NCBI GenBank assembly: GCA_028583605.1
Contig: CM053329.1
Location: forward strand, 16,299,948-16,363,947
Origin: Dastarcus helophoroides
Lineage: Eukaryota; Arthropoda; Insecta; Coleoptera; Bothrideridae
DNA: 64,000 nucleotides
Reading direction: 5' to 3'
Positions 35,041-47,000 of the stretch are shown piece after piece; the first letter of the stretch is position 1; each line of letters opens with the position of its first letter. The notes beneath the pieces were generated by a model. That model was not told where the DNA came from. It made no database searches and saw only the letters and a program-made list of their open reading frames with translations. The position numbers and the translations under genes were made by a program.

Positions 35041-36730
35041 TCAAAAAACTTCTTTGTAACAGACGAACAAACTGTTGTATCCATTTGGCTCGAGGTCTTC
35101 TTCTTTTCCTTTTTCTGTTGGGTATATAATTGAATACTCGTTTCGGTTCGGAATCCTTTCTTCATTCATTCTCATCATATGTCCATACCATGAAAGTTGT
35201 TTCTTCTCGATTACTTGTATAATTGTTTCTTTTATATGTGCTCTTTCTTTTATTTTTTCATTTCTAACGTGTGCCAAGTGGGATACTCTTAAGGCTCTTC
35301 TTAGGAAATCCATTTCGGTTGCTTCAATTTTTCTCTTATTTCTTTCACTGATTGTCCAGCATTTTGATCCGTAAATAGTAATAGGTTCCACTACAGATTT
35401 ATAATTATATATATATTCTTGTCTTTATTCCAATTTTGTTGAACCATAGTAGAGAATTTAAAGTTCGAATAACATTTCTACCTAAGCTTACGCGTTGTAT
35501 TATATCTTCTTCACAATCTCCATTTTTACTGATAATGCTTCCTAAATATTTGTATTTTTCACAACTCTTTAAGGTGATGCTGGCTGTTACTTGGATGTTC
35601 AATGATTGCGCTCCAATGGCTAAAGACTCTGTTTTTTGTGTGTTCACCTTTAAGCCCCATTTATTAAATTCTTCTGCCAATTTCCTGACCATATAAGAAA
35701 CATCTTCTTCATCGTTGGCAATTACGATTTGATCATCTGCGAATAAGAGTGTGAATAAGTATTCATTATCTATTTCGATTCCCATCCCACTACATTTTTG
35801 TTGCCAATTTTCTAAGGCAGTTTGTATATATATATATATATATCTTACATTAAGTGGGTAATAGGCATCATCCTTGTTTTAGCCCCTTGGTGATCTTAAA
35901 TTCTAGGGAAACTTCCCCACCTACTTTTACTTTAGCTCGAGCGTTTTTGTAAATGTTATATATACTCCTTATATATATATATTGGATTCATTCCATTCTT
36001 TTCTAGAGTGCCAAATCACTTGCTTAATGGGACATTGTCGTAAGCCTTTTCTAGGTCAATAAATACTAAATGTGTCACCAAATTTCTCTCTATCCTTTTT
36101 TCTATTATTTGTCTCATTGCGAATATATTGTCTATCCATGACCTTCTTCCCCTGAAGCCGCTTTGTTCCTCTTTGCTGACAAATTCTTCTTCAATTCTAC
36201 TTTTTAGAATTCGGCCATACAACCTTCCTATGGAACTGGTTACACTAATTCCTCTGTAGTTATTACAATTTTGTTTATCTCCTTTTTTTAAAATGGGACT
36301 AATTTGAGAGATATTAAAATCCTGTGGTATATCGTCTTCATTTAGCAATATTTTATTAAATATTGTTGTCAGTAATTCCCATAAAATACTTGGTCCATAT
36401 TTCACCAGTTCAATTAGAATGACTCCAGGTCCTGACGATTTATTGTTTTTCATGTCATTGACATTCTTTTTAGTTTCTCTCGTTGTGATTGGTATTCCAT
36501 TTAGGCAATTCGTTTCTATTTTCTGTCAATAACAGTTGATAATGTTCTTTCCATTTATTAATGGCTATTAAGGGGATGTTAGTCTTTTCTGACCTGTTCG
36601 TTCGGAGTCGTTTTATAATTTTCCAGTCTTCCCTTACTTTTGTGCCATTCATGTATCTATTAACTTCTTCGTACTTCTTGTCCCATATCTCTTGTTTTAG
36701 GCAAAAACGAAAAGCTAAAGAAGGCACCAA
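35041..36730 (-). pseudogene. RTE-like LINE reverse transcriptase, decayed
   Basis: Fragments in several frames, read from high to low coordinates: an N-terminal linker (36470-36730); the RT start with KSSGPG, NYRGISV, and FIDLEKAYDNVPL, the motif A Asp (36016-36453); a motif B piece ending KITKGLKQG at about 35890-35960, followed by a stop; FADD catalytic motif C and YKYLGS (35405-35785); and a C-terminal part with DFLRRALRVSHLAHVRNE (35041-35391). An (AT)n run at 35829-35846 and another near 35970 interrupt it. The endonuclease domain is missing. The product would be an RNA-directed DNA polymerase for target-primed integration; this copy is dead. The RTE assignment is from motif resemblance. 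Confidence 0.8.
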
Positions 36731-37199
36731 AAACGTAAAATATTCTAAAAAAAGGTATTAGCAGGCCAAAATTCACAGTTAACAAAAAAAAATATTTTAA
36801 AATTCTAGTCGAAATTAAAAAAAAATAGATTTTAGGTTATACTCAGGATATTCAGAAGGAATATAACATTTCAAATGATAAAGTTTTTAAAATTTCGAGT
36901 TCATTCTAGAAATTTCACCCTAAATCTTAAAATTTTTACCTTAAATTGCCCCGAATTTTTTCGAAAATTTTGATTTTTAAATCTAAGATTTCGCTTCCAG
37001 AAAAATTAAACTTTTCTCAAAATTTCCTTTTTTTATTTGATCTTACGTTTTATATTTTATTAAAAAAATGTTGAATTTTGCAAGTTTTTCAAGCTAAACC
37101 ACCTCATTTTAAAAAAAAATTAAATTTTGAGAAGAGCTGGAAATTTATACAAGCGATTTTTCGAGATTTAACACCAAATTTTGAGAAAAAATTTTATTT
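36731..37199. other. AT-rich DNA, nothing seen
   Basis: No ORF, RNA or clear repeat. Confidence 0.5.
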
Positions 37200-37465
37200 T
37201 ATAATAATAATATTAGTTTATTAAATGTATAAATAAATAATACATATTTTTACAGGAAAACATTATTGGTTAACAAGAAACATTCATTTTAACATAGACA
37301 CCTAACTTTCTCTTAAAACTAGACAAATTATTTGGACTTTTTAATTCATTTGGCAGATTATTAAATAAAGATACACCCTTATAAAATAAAGATCTATATG
37401 TCGATTCTTTACTAACAGCATTTATATATATATAATTATGTTTTATGAAGACACAAAACACTTTT
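37200..37465 (-). mobile_element. 5'-truncated 3' end of the CR1/Jockey-type LINE
   Basis: Matches the 3' end of the LINE at 43186-43410 with few differences, including the same (TTA)-type tail. It encodes the last residues of ORF2 (KGVSLFNNLPNELKS). A typical dead-on-arrival LINE insertion. Confidence 0.8.
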
Positions 37466-37776
37466 TAAAAATTTTTATTTACAAATAAGGCAATTGGAAT
37501 TGCCTTGTTTACAACTAAGTGAGCTCTCTAGTTAATTGAAGAAAAAACTAATAAGAACGGAATAACAAACGGTCCTTTAGCGCCTAAATAATATTTGCCT
37601 GTCTGATAATTTACATAATAAATCAATAATAGAATTTCTGGAAGAATCCAAAATAAACATAGGAAAAACATGGTCACAAGTTCAAGTAAAGAGACGATTT
37701 ATTATCTATTGTAATCGACCCTTCAGCCGAACTGTTTCGGCTGAACAACAGCAACGGTTGTTTTTGTGTTTTTTAG

Positions 37777-39772
37777 AAATAAACCTGGCTGCTCTGAGAT
37801 TAAGAAATTAACCATAAATCGAGCCTTAAATAAAAGGCATGATTTCAAATCCAAAAATCTGCAAATGCAATCTGATGCAAGTAAAGATGCTTCTTCAAAT
37901 TTACAAACTGATTCCAGCAGGTAAGGGCCTCGGTTATAGCCCAATCTTGGTGTTAGGGATATTTTTCATTTAAATTTTTTTTAGGAGTCGGCCTGGTTGT
38001 TCTATGATCCCAGTACTAGGGACTCCAACGAGAAAACAAGTTTCAGTAAACAATAAAATTCAGATCGAAGAAGCATCTGAAGAAGAACCCCATCCCCAGG
38101 ATTCTGAGGGTGACGATATCGCAGAGATCGAAGAAGCATCTGAAGAAGAACCTCGTCCCCAGGATTCTGAGGGTGACCATATCGCAGAAAATCCTCAAAA
38201 TCCAACTACTGGTTCTAGAGAAGATATAATCGATGAAACAAAAAAAATATTGACACGAAAACGAAAGAGCAATATTTCAGAATGGGCATGTAATGTGAGA
38301 AAAGCAAGATTTGATCGAGGCCTTGACTATATTTCTTTCCGAAAAAAAGCAGCTCCGGCAAAAGAAATTAAAAATACAAAAGATTGTATCCAGAAATGCT
38401 TATTTAAGTGCTCTCGCAAAATAAGTGACGATCAAAGAAAGGATATTTTTAAGAATTATTATTTGCTCTCTGCTACTGAAAAGAAAAATTATATTGTAAA
38501 CAGCACCGAAGTTGACGTTCCTTGGAGAAGAAGAAAAGGCAATAATAATGAAAATTCTAGAAAGCGTAGAATCTTTAGGTTTTACTTTAAGTTGAATGGA
38601 CATAAAATTCGAGTATGCAAAGCTTTTTACACTGGGACGTTATGTATTAGCCATAAACCAATTTATTATACACTTCATGCAAATAAAACCTTGACCAATA
38701 CATTACGTGAAAGTAAGCAAGGGAAAAATCAAAAACGGGTAACATCACCTGAAGATAGTGATTTCGTCAAGCTGCATATTAACCTGATTCCCCAAAAAAA
38801 AAACAACAAAAAATATTTCGAAAGCGAAATGAGCATTAAAAAGTTGTATGAATTGTATTTAGAATATGCAAATGATCATCAAAAAACTCCGGTTTCATTT
38901 TGCGTATATAGAAAAATATTTTGCAATTCTTTTAACACAGCCTTTCATAAACCACGAAAAGATAGATGCGATACTTGCAAAGAAATAAAAGTGAAGAAAG
39001 AAGAGAATACGGTGGATGAAAATTCAGAAAGAAAGCATATAGATCATTTGAAAGAAAAAGAATACATGAGGAAACAGAAACAAAAAGATAAGGAAAGTGG
39101 AAAGCCCATATTATGTTTTTATCTCGAAAACGTGTTAACTTGCCCAAAGGCAGATATAAAAAACTTTTTTTATAAGAGCAAATTGTATATTTACAATAAG
39201 ACTGGTCACCTATCTGTCGGAAAAAAAGTTTATTGTGCGATATGGACCGAGGCTTTGCATGGGAGAACAGGAAATGACATGGCAAGCGCAGTCTATAAAA
39301 TATTGGATAAAATAATGGAAGACCATCCAGAATTTACAGAAATAAGTTTGTGGAGCGATAGCTGCGTTCCTCAAAACAGAAACAGTCTTATGAGCTATGC
39401 TCTCTCTCACCTTATTTAAACCCACAAAAATCTACAAATATTACAATGAAATTTTCTGTTCCAGGACATTCTTGTATTCAAGAAGTAGATGCCATCCACA
39501 GCTCTATAGAAAGGTCATTAAACAAAGTAGAATATTATTCCCCGGTATCACTTCTTCGCTTCCTACTGAAAGTAAGCCGACAAAAACCCGACACAATAAT
39601 TCAAATGAAGAAACAAGACTTCATAGATTTTCGGTCCTACTCAAGTCAGTTGAACCACAACACTGTCCTATTCTCAGAACTTGTATCTTTACAATTTTCA
39701 AAAAACTTTTATGAGCTCAAGTATAAGGATTCTTTTGAACGGACAGGAGACCTGAAGTATTTAAGACCGTAA
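37777..39772 (+). pseudogene. transposon-derived protein gene, frameshifted
   Basis: Two exons are visible: 37777-37920, donor GTAAGG, 64-nt intron, then from 37985. The joined frame reads through ATG 38004 to 39419. Each exon starts with a similar motif (KPGCSEI, RPGCSMI). Then come two copies of a 21-aa acidic repeat (IEEASEEEP.PQDSEGD, about 38062-38190), a basic region, a Cys pair (CDTCK) with a Lys/Glu-rich helix, and ISLWSDSCVPQNRNS, which resembles a transposase-type acidic motif. A 1-bp shift separates this from 39446-39772, which begins KFSVPGHSCIQEVD and clearly continues the same protein. Beyond 39772 more codons are recognisable but stop-ridden. Multi-copy insect proteins with such motifs are usually transposon-derived. 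The exact superfamily is not recognised. Confidence 0.65.
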
Positions 39773-40289
39773 ATTTGCATCAACGAAATTTGCGAAAGGC
39801 TCACGTTACGGCCGAAACCGTTCCTTTGTAATTAAAAAAGTTTGATAAAATTGTTGCACTGCCACAAGCTAAGGTGGATGCAATAAAATCCATGTAAAAG
39901 TGGATTCCTGAAATGGATAGGCAATATTATGATTCAATTTTGAATCAAAAAAAAATTAAGCTTTGTTTATTTTGTTTTTAGGAAATATTATTCAGTTCCA
40001 AAGTTCTATGTTACCTCTATTGAAAAAAAAAAGTTTAAGAATATCAGAGTCCTATGTTTTTTTAAATAAATGTTTTTTTTGAGAGTTTTGCATTTTTTGG
40101 GATGTTTTTATTAAAAGCAACTTGATTGCCCCGAATAAAATACCCTTTGAAAGAAAATTTTAAAAAATACCTAACTGACTGACTTGGACCTGGAGTTATT
40201 GTTTTAAACAAATTTTTCTCAAAATGACATAATTGTCACATAAGACCTTGTAATATTAGGATGACGATTTATAAACTCGTTATAAAAAG
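39773..40289 (+). other. decayed tail of the transposon-derived gene, then AT-rich DNA
   Basis: Bases 39773-39945 still read like the protein's C terminus (FAKGSRYGRN, LPQAKVDAIKSM, KWIPEMDRQYYDSI) in shifted frames with stops. After that nothing is seen. Confidence 0.5.
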
Positions 40290-40800
40290 TAGTAAAAATT
40301 TTATAATTCATGTTGAAATGTCGTGATTCAAAGTAAAAAATTTCTTAATTCAAATTCAAATTTGATAACTAAATAGAAATGTCCATATTTTAGAATTTTT
40401 TACCTGGAAGTCGAATTTTGGAGAAAAATATCGAATTTTCGAAATCGTAATGGTAATATAAACAAATCAACTTCATAACAAGAAATTTCGAAATTTTTTA
40501 TTATGAAGTTAAAATGTTGAACAAATTTAAAATTTTGAATTAAGCTGATGGGTTAAAGTTATTTAAAAAAAAAAATTTGTATTTTCCAACTTAAAAATGC
40601 TCAAGTTTTGTGTAGAACTCAAAATTTATAAAAGAATCGACATTTTAGAGATTTTTTTTAAAGTTGAATCGCCATGTTAGAAAAATTATAGAAGAAATTC
40701 ATAAAAATAACTTATTAAAAAATGTCTTCTCAAAATAATGGCTTATCAGAGATATTCAAAATCTTATTCAAATACCAAATTGTGCCTAACTGTTGGTTTT
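40290..40800. repeat. inverted repeat partner of 46480-47000
   Basis: About 500 bp, from the block near ACTTTTTATAACGAGTTTAT-like sequence to ACCAAATTGTGCC, is inverted at 46480-47000 with good but imperfect identity (for example GAATCGACATTTTAGAG here against CTCTAAAATGTCGATTC there). The pair encloses the mariner and the LINE. Confidence 0.75.
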
Positions 40801-40826
40801 TGTAAATGGAAATTTAGTGAGACATA

Positions 40827-43062
40827 CAGGGTGTTACAAAAGTCCGGGCCGCTACTTCAGGAGCATATTCTACACATTAAAATATGAAAAATGTTGAAAT
40901 ACATTTTTTTCTTTAAATTGCCTCCTAACGGAAATATGACCGTTTAAAGATGGCGCCCCAAAAGTGGTTTTTATACTACAAAAAGTTAACGGTTAGTAGC
41001 AAAGTCATGAAATTGGGCAAGCAGTTAAAGAATTGGATTAGGCATATTCTCATGTAACATATTTTTTAAATAAGCAGTAGCGTGGTGTGTAGGGGGTTGC
41101 CCTCGATTATTTTTTGCCGTAACTTTTTTGTATTGCAATATTTCGACACAAAAGTGCCATAATCGTAAAAAGCAACATTTTTTATACAAAAAAGGTACTC
41201 TTTCTCAAAGTCGCTAAAAGTAACCGTTTCCGAGAAAAAGGCGTTTAAATAATCCTATCCCGTCTTCGAAATTCTAACTAACTTGTATAAGAAAAAATAA
41301 GTTGGTCATGCAAACTGATCGTAAAGAAAACAATTGTACTTGACAATATCTGCCAGAGATTGACGTTGTGTCACTGATAAAATTTGGTCGTAAGCTGTAA
41401 ACTTTAGCAGTTTTTGTTGTCAATAGTAAGTGTAGTAGTTTTTTAACTTTTCATTATTTTGATAAAATGGACTATTCAAATCAAGAAATGGCCGATATGC
41501 ATTTAATGTACGGGCTTGCAAATTGTAATCGTGCTGAAGCAAGACGGCTTTATGCTGAACGTTTTCCTAATAGACACCTACCAGGAGAAAAATTGTTCCA
41601 GAAAATTCATGCTCGTTTATGTGAAACAGGAAATTTTGTTTTCAAAGGCGAACGTGTTGGAAGGCCAAACGCAGAAGTTGCTAATTTAGAGGAGCGTGTG
41701 CTTCAGCGAGTTGAAGAAGATCCATGTGTCAGCACTAGACAACTTGCTTTAGCCGAAGGAGTAAATCACGTAACTATCTGGCGAATGTTGAAATTTTACC
41801 AATTTTACCCCTATCATTTTCAAAGAGTGCAAGGGTTACTTGCTGCTGATTATCCTCCAAGAATAGAATTTTGCAACTGGCTATTGCATAAGATCGCTGA
41901 AAATGAGAACTTTCCATCGCTCATATTATTTACGGACGAAGCGGGTTTTACCAGAAACGGGATACTTAACTTTCACAACATGCATCAATGGCAAGTTGAA
42001 AATCCCAATGCAGTTATTCAGTCGAGACATCAGCAACATTTTTCACTTAACATTTGGGGAGGAATAATAGGGGACTCTATAATTGGACCGTTTTTTTTTA
42101 CCTCATAGGTTAACAGGAGCATCATATAGACATTTTTTGCAAACAGAGTTACCCGTGTTACTTAAAAATGTTCCACTCATAACAAGACAGCGAATGTGGA
42201 TAATGCACGATGGGGCACCTGCCCATTTTAGTGCAGTTGCTAGGGAATTTTTGAATAACAACTATCATCAACGATGGATAGGTCGAGGAGGTCCGATACC
42301 ATGGCCAGCTAGGTCTCCTGACCTCAACCCACTCGATTTCTACTTATGGGGACATCTAAAGCAGATCATCTACTCCACACCAGTTGACAATATCAATGAT
42401 CTTCGTGAACGAATTGAAAATGGGTTCAACCAAATTCACAATACACCAGGCATTTGCGAAAGAGTAAGGAGTTCCCTTAGAAGACGAGCCGAGCAATGTA
42501 TTGCTGCAGGGGGCAGTAATTTCGAACACTTGCTTTGATTTTTTTTTTTCTTAATTTTGTACTATTTTTATATCAATGCAGTTAGTAGTGGATAAATTAG
42601 AAATTTGTAAAACGAATTCTAATAAATGCAACAATTTTGTTTAAACGCTTTTTTCTCGGAAACGGTTACTTTTAGCGACTTTAAGAAAGAGTACCTTTTT
42701 TGTATAAAAAATGTTGCTTTTTACGATTATGGCACTTTTGTGTCGAAATATTGCAATACAAAAAAGTTACGGCAAAAAATAATTGCGGGCAACCCCCTAC
42801 ACACCACGCTACTGCTTATTTAAAAAATATGTTACATGAGAATATGCCTAATCCAATTCTTTAACTGCTTGCCCAATTTCATGACTTTGCTACTAACCGT
42901 TAACTTTTTGTAGTAAAAAAACCACTTTAGGGGCGCCATCTTTAAATGGTCATATCTCCGTTAGGAGGCAATTTAAAGAAAAAAATGTATTTCAACATTT
43001 TTCATATTTTAATGTGTAGAATATGCTCCTGAAGTAGCGGCCCGGACTTTTGTAACACCCTG
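40827..43062 (+). mobile_element. Tc1/mariner-type element with 423-bp terminal inverted repeats
   Basis: Starts CAGGGTGTTACAAAAG and ends with its inverse; TA flanks both ends (40825-40826, 43063-43064). The terminal repeats run inward to about 41249 and from about 42640, some 423 bp, with very few differences between them. It encodes one transposase in the middle. The strong terminal identity and a single frameshift suggest a young insertion. Confidence 0.92.
41467..42538 (+). CDS. mariner transposase, DD41D type, one homopolymer frameshift
   Basis: The N-terminal half (MDYSNQEMADMHLMYG...) is the insect DUF4817-type helix-turn-helix, followed by a second DNA-binding region with VSTRQLALAEGVNHVTIWRM. 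The catalytic core has LFTDEAGF (first Asp), IMHDGAPAHF (second Asp) and SPDLNPLDFYLWG (third Asp). Counting gives 41 residues between the second and third Asp, the DD41D class of IS630/Tc1/mariner. The frame breaks at 42091-42099, a run of nine T; eight T would join the halves (41467-42108 and 42083-42538) into about 356 residues. It would cut and paste the element at TA sites. The shift may be a true mutation or a sequencing error. Confidence 0.88.
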
Positions 43063-43276
43063 TATAGAATACTACTTATTATGAAATCAAACTGATTTTG
43101 TTGATGGAGCTAATCGGGAATAAACTTTTTTTTTAAATATTTTCAACTTCCTCCCACTTCCGGTTATACACGAGATGGACATTGTTATAATAATATTAGT
43201 TTATTAAATGTATAAATAAATAATACATATTTTTACAGGAAAACATTATTCGTTAACAAGAAACATTCATTTTAAC

Positions 43277-43610
43277 CTAGGCACCTAACTTTCTCTTAAA
43301 ACTAGACAAATTATTTGCACTTTTTACTTCATTTGACAGATTATTAAATAAAGACACACCCTTATAAAATAAAGATCTATATGTCGATTCTTTACTAACA
43401 GTATTTATTATATATATTACTACAGTTACGTGTTTCATAGTTATGTACTTCGTTAACATTTCTTATATTGTACATTAAGTATTCTGGCAACAATCCTTTA
43501 ATAATTTTATAAATAAATACCATGGTTTGATAAAACAAATATTGTTGTACAGACAGTGAGCCCAGACAATCAAGCATCAGATCGATTGGTGTATAAACGT
43601 TACATTTCAA
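43277..43610 (-). pseudogene. LINE ORF2 C-terminal tail, two frames
   Basis: Carries the region after the RT, with QTMVFIYKIIKGLLPEYL, YETRN and KGVSLFNNLSNEVKS, split over two frames. A tail of this type is common in CR1-like ORF2 proteins. The motif matches the truncated copy at 37200-37465. Confidence 0.7.
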
Positions 43611-43663
43611 TATTGCTCTATGACATTTGTTTTGCAGTATCTGCAGTTGTTTTAAATGGTATT

Positions 43664-45299
43664 TTATTTATTAGCAAAGAACAAGATACTTGGGCAGTAA
43701 TGAAAATAGGGTCGAATTAAAGTATTAAAAACTTTAAGGCGATTAGCAAGATTTAAATTTTTACATATTCTGATAAAGTATTTAACTTTACCATTTATTT
43801 GTAACACAGTATTGTTAAGGTGTTTTTTAAAGTTTAAGTCATTGTCAATGGTTACTCCTAAATACTTTATCTGGTTGACAAACTCCAGTGATTCTCCATT
43901 TAACTTTACTTTATCCGCCATCGCGTTAGAGCTCCCCATTAACATCACTTTAGACTTCTTTACGTTTATTATCAGACCATTAACTCTTAACCACTCACTA
44001 ACGTTCACCACAATTGCATTCATGCGAGTTACCCCTCTTTGAAAGTCTGATTCTTCAACTGATATGAGCGTATCGTCCGCAAATAGGTTAAGGAAGCAGT
44101 CGTCGCCTGTGCACTGATCGATGTGATTAATGTACAAAATAAACAACAGTGGGCCTAATATCGGCCCCTGCGGTACACCTAAATTGTTAGCTGCACTTTT
44201 CGAAACATAATTGTTAATCCGAGTAACCTGATATCTGGATATTAGATAATTGCTAAACCATTGGAATGCGGGATCGCCAAAACCAATAAGTCGCAGTTTT
44301 TCAAGAAGGAGTTTTCTGTTAATAGTTTCAAAAGCACGGCGTAAATTCAAGAATACAGTTAAAACTAGATGGCGAGGGTTGTCTAACCATTTCTTCCATC
44401 TGGAGACGTTTAGCTGCAGTGCGCTTTCACAAGAGTGCCCCTGTCGAAATCCTGACTGATTTGGAGTGAGAACATTACTATTTTTAATAAATTGCAGCAT
44501 CTGATTATACACAATTCTTTCCAACGCCTTTTCTAAGTACGGTAGGGAGTTAATTGGTCTATAATTAGATGGATCATCAGAACTGGTAACTTTTGGTATT
44601 GGCGTAATGACAGATTCTTTCCATTTCTTCGGAAAAGCGTTTGAGGTAATAAGACTTATTGATAATTTCAGTAATTTTGAGCAAAAGAAAATTACCGCTC
44701 ATTGAAATAATTTTATTATTGATTGCATCAATCGACGTTCCTTTTTTAATACTTTTGAGAACTTTTTTGACTTCTTCGGGTGTAACTGGCTCAATTAAAA
44801 ATGGTTCACCATAAGTGCTATTGAAAACATTATCCGGATATTTGTCTTTATTATGTATCCCATCAGATTTCACTAATGCAATAATACTTTGACTTACAAA
44901 GACATTGTATTTTTCGGCTACTGTTGCCTCGTCTTGGTATATAATGTCATCAAATTTCATTTTTGTTGGATGTGACATTTGCGTGGCACCGATAGCTTCT
45001 TTAACATTTCTCCACATATGTTTGGGATCGGTGCTGTTTTCAATTTTGCTTGAATAATAATTCTTCTTTTTACGCTGGATAGTGCTTGTAACTTTGTTTC
45101 GACTTTTTCTGTATTTTTCCCAGTCAGAGCCAGTGTTTGTTGCACAAGCTACTCGATAGAGATCATCTCTAAATCTTGTGAGGTCTCTTATTTCACCATC
45201 GTACCACTTTTTGTTATTCTGAGATCTTTTCATTAATTTAATAGGGGCTATTACATCTAGGACAGATATAACGTTATTATATAAGCAGTCCACCATCAA
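43664..45299 (-). pseudogene. LINE ORF2 reverse transcriptase domain
   Basis: Read from high to low coordinates. 45299-44577 is the linker and RT start, with VKKVLKSIKKGTSIDAINNKII. 44524-43664 has NQSGFRQGHSCESAL, then motif A as VFLNLRRAFETINRK, motif B GVPQGPILGPLLF, and catalytic FADD. A frameshift lies between 44577 and 44524. Motif A has Asn where the metal-binding Asp belongs (FLNL for FLDL), so the enzyme would be inactive even without the frameshifts. Confidence 0.85.
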
Positions 45300-46005
45300 T
45301 GCATACTTGATGATTATTTATCCAATTTTTTCTAAGCAATTTATCTTGAAATACAGCATTATCGATACTTTTGAGATTTCTTACATATTCATTTTTATCA
45401 TATGATATAATAGTGTTATAAGGTTTCATTTTACGATGTATTTGTATGATACTATGATCACAAAACTTAGGAGAATCCAACACTAATGCAGAAATGGCAT
45501 GCAGGTTTGTAAATACCAGATCAATCTTAGTTTTTGATGTGGCAGTGACTCTTGTACATGCTTTCACAATTTGGCAAAATCTATAATTGTCCATAAGAGA
45601 TATCAACTGTTTCGTATTATAATCATCACGCGATACATCAAAATTAAAGTCACCCATCAAGATCAGTTTTAGATGGCTATAATTGTCCATTAGTTGGCTC
45701 AATATATTGCAAAAATCTGATCTGTTTGAAGAGGGAGATCTGTATAAGCATATAATAGCCAAGGTTGTATTGTCAATTATCAATGTTACACCCAGGATCC
45801 AGATTTGGTTATTAATATTTGTATTATTGATGATTGTAAAATTAATAGATTTAAAGATATAGAATATTACTCTACCGGTAAAACGACTGTGTGAGTCACA
45901 TCTAATTAAAGAGTAGTTACTTACATGCAACTCACTATTATAAATATTATCAGTTACATGAGTCTCGCAATCAGTAAGAGCAAGGAAGGCAACATTGTTG
46001 TCCAT
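45277..46005 (-). pseudogene. LINE ORF2 APE-type endonuclease domain
   Basis: Shows CLYRSPSS, LILMGDFNFDVS (catalytic Asp/Asn), KTKIDLVFT and CDHSIIQ, the order expected of an apurinic-type endonuclease that nicks the target for reverse transcription. It ends in a frameshift that overlaps the RT frame by 23 nt. The start of the domain is missing. Confidence 0.85.
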
Positions 46006-46087
46006 AATAAATGTTGAGACTTCATCAATTTTCGGAAAAAGACTTTGTATATTGACTATGTAAATGGTGTTGTTTAATTGCTATGAT

Positions 46088-46435
46088 TCATAGTTTTTTT
46101 TTTCTGATTATATCTACAACTGCTTGGTACGATGGACAATTTGGATCCCATGAATTATGATCTACAACAAAGTGGGTACCGCATTGTTTATTTTTATTTA
46201 CACAGTTTGTACATTTGACCTGTTCTCTTGTACACGTATTTGACTCATGCTCTTCAGCACAATATCCACATATCTCTTTATTTTTACAACTGCTACTTTT
46301 GTGTCCATATTGTTTGCACTTGAAACATTTAATGATGTTATATGCCTCACTAAATTTACATTTACTAAAACCAACAGTTAGGTACTCAAGGTCTTTAATT
46401 TTTGCAAATGTTATGGGATCAATTTTAATACCCAA
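46088..46435 (-). pseudogene. LINE ORF1 zinc-knuckle C terminus
   Basis: Cys/His clusters CFKCKQYGHKSSSC (CX2CX4HX4C), CGYCAEEHESNTC and CTNCVNKNKQCGTHFV, followed by DPNCPSYQ. This is the nucleic-acid-binding end of an APE-type LINE ORF1. It lies directly before the endonuclease. The N-terminal part is absent. Confidence 0.85.
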
Positions 46436-46479
46436 GCTAATTATGATAATAGTTTTACAGTTTTGGAATTTAAAAATTT

Positions 46480-47000
46480 AAATTTTAAATTTGGTATTTG
46501 AATAAGATTTTGGATATCTCTAAGCCATTATTTTGAGAAGACATTTTTTAATAAGTTATTTTTATGAATTTCTTGTATAATTTTTCTAACGTGACGATTG
46601 AACTTTAAAAAAAATCTCTAAAATGTCGATTCTTTTATAAATTTCGAGTTCAACACAAAACTTGAGCATTTTTAAGTTGGAAAATTCAGGATTTTTTTTA
46701 AATAACTTTAACCCATTCGCTTAATTCAAAATTTTCAATTTATTCAACATTTTAACTTCATAATAAAAAATGTCGAAATTTCTTGTTATGAAGTTGATTT
46801 GTTTATATTACGATTACGATTTCGAAGATTAGATTTTTTCTCAAAAATTCGCCTTTCAAGTGAAAACTTCCAAAAAAATCTTGAAACTTCTATCTTAGTT
46901 ATCAAATTTCGGTTTTAATTAAGAAATTTTTTACTTTGGATCACGACATTCCAACTTGAATTATAAAATTTTTACAACTTTTTGCGCCGAGTTAAAAAAT
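46480..47000. repeat. inverted repeat partner of 40290-40800
   Basis: See the partner for the match. It begins right at the truncated 5' end of the LINE. Confidence 0.75.

Larger units (their letters stand above)
43186..46487 (-). mobile_element. CR1/Jockey-type LINE, nearly full but broken
   Basis: Minus-strand order: end of ORF1 with zinc knuckles (46435-46088), endonuclease (46005-45277), reverse transcriptase (45299-43664), C-terminal tail (43610-43277), and a short 3' UTR ending in a (TTA)-type tail near 43186. ORF1 upstream of 46435 is missing, so the copy is 5'-truncated or was cut by the inverted repeat. Short simple-repeat tails fit the CR1 side of the CR1/Jockey group; this is inference. 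Confidence 0.85.

Noticed and set aside
35075..35374. 99-aa plus-strand ORF, and others at 35436, 43812, 44250, 58419 and 59984
   Set aside because: Antisense shadows of minus-strand LINE coding sequence.
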